DNA of 64,000 bases from Dongia_A sp964542425 (GTDB lineage Bacteria; Pseudomonadota; Alphaproteobacteria; Dongiales; Dongiaceae). The stretch's first letter is position 1; each line of letters opens with the position of its first letter. The position numbers and the translations under genes are program-made. This document shows positions 61,869-64,000 of the stretch, piece by piece. The stretch lies in the NCBI GenBank assembly GCA_964542425.1, contig CAZIUB010000008.1, positions 1-64,000 on the forward strand. The letters are read 5' to 3'. The notes beneath the pieces were generated by a model. That model did no database searches, was not told the DNA's origin, and was given only the letters and a program-made list of their open reading frames with translations.

Positions 61869-62786
61869 TCAGCTTCGTGCGAGCGCCATCTCGGCCCGCA
61901 CCTCCTCGAGAATCTTGGCCGCCTCGCTGCCGCGGATGCGGGCGATGTCGTCCTGATACTTGAGGAGTGCCCCCAGTGAATTATCGATGGCCTCGGGTGC
62001 GAGTGCCACTTGATCCAGCTGCACCAAGGCATCCGTCCAGTCGATGGTCTCGGCCACGCCCGGCAGCTTGAAAAGGTCGCGACCGCGCAGCCGCTGCACG
62101 AAGGCCACCACTTCGCGCGACAAATCGAGGCCTGCCGCCGGCAGTTTGGCGCGCAGAATTTCGAGTTCGCGCGTGGCGTCCGGATAATCCACCCAATAAT
62201 AGAAACAGCGGCGCTTCAGCGCGTCGTGAATTTCGCGGGTCCGGTTCGACGTGATGACGACGATCGGCGGCTCCTTGGCCCTGACCACGCCGAATTCCGG
62301 GATCGTCACTTGAAAATCCGACAACAACTCCAGCAGAAAGGCCTCGAACGGTTCGTCGGTGCGGTCCAACTCGTCGATCAGCAGCACCGGCGATCCACCG
62401 GGCCCCGATTCCAGTGCCTGGAGGAGCGGGCGCTTGATCAGGAAGCGTTCGGAGAAAATGTCGGCGGCGATGCGCTCCATGGAATCGATATGCGCCGCCT
62501 CCGAGAGCCTGATCTCCAGCATCTGGCGCGAGTAATCCCACTCATAGACCGCGCTGGCCACGTCCAGGCCCTCGTAGCATTGCAGGCGCACCAGTTGCCG
62601 ATCGAGGGTCGCGGCCAGGACCTTGGCGATCTCGGTCTTGCCGACCCCCGCCTCGCCCTCCAGAAACAGGGGCCGTTGCAGGCGCATGGAAAGGAACACC
62701 GCCGTCGCCAGGCTACGATCCGCGATATAGGAGCCGCGCGCCAACATCGCGACGGTTGCATCGATGTCGGGTGGCGGCGCGGTCAT
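61869..62786 (-). CDS. MoxR-type AAA+ ATPase, CoxD-like
   Basis: A 305-residue AAA+ protein. Walker A GEAGVGKTEIAK (about 42-53), Walker B LLIDELDRTDEPFEAFLLE, sensor SNRTREIHDALKRRCFYYWVDYP and ARAMRGRDL-type helices are clear. MoxR ATPases work with VWA partners; this one would pair with CoxE, separated by the restriction island. It lies 13 bases downstream of the ydbL stop on the minus strand. Confidence 0.92.
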   Translation of the reverse strand: MTAPPPDIDATVAMLARGSYIADRSLATAVFLSMRLQRPLFLEGEAGVGKTEIAKVLAATLDRQLVRLQCYEGLDVASAVYEWDYSRQMLEIRLSEAAHIDSMERIAADIFSERFLIKRPLLQALESGPGGSPVLLIDELDRTDEPFEAFLLELLSDFQVTIPEFGVVRAKEPPIVVITSNRTREIHDALKRRCFYYWVDYPDATRELEILRAKLPAAGLDLSREVVAFVQRLRGRDLFKLPGVAETIDWTDALVQLDQVALAPEAIDNSLGALLKYQDDIARIRGSEAAKILEEVRAEMALARS

Positions 62787-62799
62787 CGGGTTGGGGTTT

Positions 62800-63156
62800 T
62801 CAGCGCTGAATCCAGCTCCCGGAGGAATCCATGTAATACCAGCCCGGCTGGAGCTTTTGTGAAATCAGCTTCTCCGCCGTGACCGCGCCGACCTGCTCGA
62901 TCGGAACACCTTGCTCGGCGGCGAGCGATTCGTACTTGGCCCGGCGCTGGGCGTTGACCTGGTCGATGAGCGCCTGCACATCGGCCGGCGCGCTGGCATC
63001 GACCAGGCCCACATAGCCGTCCGGCATCTCGCCGACATAGCCGGCGGCGCGCGCGTCGTCGAGCGGCGAGGCGCTGGCCGGCGCCGGTCCGACGACCAAC
63101 ACGAGCGCCAGCGCCAGGCCGGTCAACAGGGCTCTCATTTTGGTGATGGGTGACAT
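62800..63156 (-). CDS. ydbL: YdbL-family periplasmic protein (DUF1318)
   Basis: 118 residues, with a signal peptide (LLTGLALALVLVVGPAPASA) and the family sequence DDAR-AGYVGE-PDGYVG, INAQRR-KY-type (here VNAQRRAKYESLAAEQGV) and C-terminal PGWYYMD-SG-W. YdbL works with YnbE and YdbH in lipid transport between membranes. The ATG at 63138 is an alternative start. Confidence 0.9.
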   Translation of the reverse strand: MSPITKMRALLTGLALALVLVVGPAPASASPLDDARAAGYVGEMPDGYVGLVDASAPADVQALIDQVNAQRRAKYESLAAEQGVPIEQVGAVTAEKLISQKLQPGWYYMDSSGSWIQR

Positions 63157-63164
63157 GCCAATCC

Positions 63165-63368
63165 TCAGAAAAGTTCCGGATTCTGCTGCAGCAGGGTCTC
63201 GACGTCGCGATCGATCTTGACCCGGACCTCCTGCTCGATCTTGACGTTGAGATTGATCACGATGGGCTTGTCCGGCGCCTCCACCTTGACGGTGGGCGTG
63301 CAGGCGAGGAGGCCAAGCGCAAGCATGGCCAAAAAGCTGGATCGAAGGGGGATATCGGACAAGGGCAC
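63165..63368 (-). CDS. ynbE: YnbE-family lipoprotein
   Basis: 67 residues. A signal peptide ends in a lipobox LLAC near residue 23, followed by TPTVKVEAPDKPIVINLNVKI, the YnbE signature strand that pairs with the YdbH tail. Length is normal. It is five bases after ydbH. Confidence 0.92.
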   Translation of the reverse strand: MPLSDIPLRSSFLAMLALGLLACTPTVKVEAPDKPIVINLNVKIEQEVRVKIDRDVETLLQQNPELF

Positions 63369-63373
63369 GGTTC

Positions 63374-64000
63374 CTATTGCAGTTCGATCAATCGCTGCTC
63401 GATGATAGAGGGCACTTGATAGCCCGCCAAGCCTTTCCGCAGCGCCTGATCCAGTTTGCCCGTTAGGGTCAGGTTGAACTCCACCGGGTAACCTTCGTAG
63501 AAATTGGGGTTGTCGCCCGAAATATGCAAGGCTAGCACCGTGTCGCCGGTCAGCTTTCGGTCCAATCGAACGATCAATTCTTCGTAATGAAAGTCGGAAA
63601 GGGCTGAAAGCGCCAGTTCGACCGATTGGCCGGCATTGACAAGCGCGGCCGGCGCCTGCGCGCGGTCATAGCGCAAAACGCCCGGCCCCCGCGCGGAAAG
63701 GATGGCATCGGCGATGATGATGCCATCGGCGAACAGGGTGACCGGCACGCTTCCCGAAACCTCGCCCTCGCCCGATAGCCCGGCGATTCCCGCCAGTTTG
63801 AACAATTCGGCGACCGAGAGCCGATCGATGGTCAGGAACAGCCGTTGGCCGGGCCGGGTGAGCGAGATTAGCCCCGGCTCCAGAATAGCGGTTCCCCCGA
63901 CGAGGCCCAGCTTTCCTTCCTTGACCGTGAGTTCGGTTCCGTCCAGCTCGAAGCGAAACAAGGCCGCCTGCATCGGCAATCCGGTGACGATCTGCTCGAT
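63374..64000 (-). CDS. ydbH: YdbH-family intermembrane lipid transport protein (C-terminal part)
   Basis: The frame is open at the right edge, so the start is missing. About 208 residues are visible. They form the beta-rich C-terminal domain: LFRFELDGTELTVKEGKLG, DRLSVAELFKLAGIAGLSGEGEVSGSVPV and NPNFYEGYPVEFNLTLTGKLDQALRKGL. YdbH is an AsmA-like bridge protein anchored in the inner membrane that partners YnbE. The order ydbH-ynbE-ydbL is the standard operon. Confidence 0.9.
   Translation of the reverse strand: MEQIVTGLPMQAALFRFELDGTELTVKEGKLGLVGGTAILEPGLISLTRPGQRLFLTIDRLSVAELFKLAGIAGLSGEGEVSGSVPVTLFADGIIIADAILSARGPGVLRYDRAQAPAALVNAGQSVELALSALSDFHYEELIVRLDRKLTGDTVLALHISGDNPNFYEGYPVEFNLTLTGKLDQALRKGLAGYQVPSIIEQRLIELQ

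Overview
The window looks like the chromosome of an alphaproteobacterium, most likely a member or relative of the Rhodospirillales. The reasons are high GC, the order secY-adk-rpsM-rpsK-rpoA-rplQ, an ATP12-type F1 assembly factor, an RluC/HAD pair, propionyl-CoA carboxylase, and a CODH-type (cox) maturation set. Placement below class level is an inference.

Layout. 1-15.4 kb: the end of tuf, then the complete S10, spc and alpha ribosomal-protein operons in standard order, with secY, adk and rpoA. 15.6-23.8 kb: housekeeping genes (HtrA-like protease, rarA, cysteine-hydrolase-like protein, pseudouridine synthase, HAD phosphatase, AsmA-like protein, ATP12). 23.8-28.1 kb: an AT-richer three-gene island with a C2H2 zinc-finger protein, a helical/coiled-coil protein and an Hsp70-like ATPase with a C-terminal Cys cluster. 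I cannot match it to a named system. 28.2-32 kb: pccB, pccA and acylphosphatase. 32-34.8 kb: an RTX-type protein, a hicAB toxin-antitoxin pair and lipB. 34.9-35.4 kb: tRNA-Leu(GAG) beside a truncated copy of itself. 35.5-53.6 kb: central metabolism and amino-acid genes (malic enzyme, MgtE, RidA, SDR, acyl-CoA dehydrogenase, ThDP decarboxylase, AEC permease, D-amino-acid dehydrogenase and others), plus a desaturase pseudogene. 53.9-62.8 kb: a minus-strand molybdenum-enzyme maturation cluster (SufU-like, MoeA/MobA-like fusion, split XdhC, CoxE, CoxD/MoxR). It is interrupted at 58.5-61.8 kb by an HNH-Vsr-Dcm restriction/modification island and a broken higBA-like locus. 62.8-64 kb: ydbL-ynbE-ydbH, of which ydbH runs off the window.

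The most striking non-genic signal is a dispersed repeat of about 145 bp (family A), made of two successive hairpins. I see twelve clear copies and one fragment. Four sit inside the ribosomal-protein operons, several abut TAG stop codons, and in some places the repeat supplies the start or the end of a protein: probable N-termini of an acyl-CoA dehydrogenase and a hydrolase, the last residues and stop of the MoeA/MobA fusion, and the ribosome-binding region of secY. A second hairpin family (B) shares CTAG ends, and a smaller palindromic element containing GGGGACGCTACCC is nested in family A copies. Together these suggest active or recently active small palindromic elements, somewhat like Rickettsia palindromic elements in behaviour.
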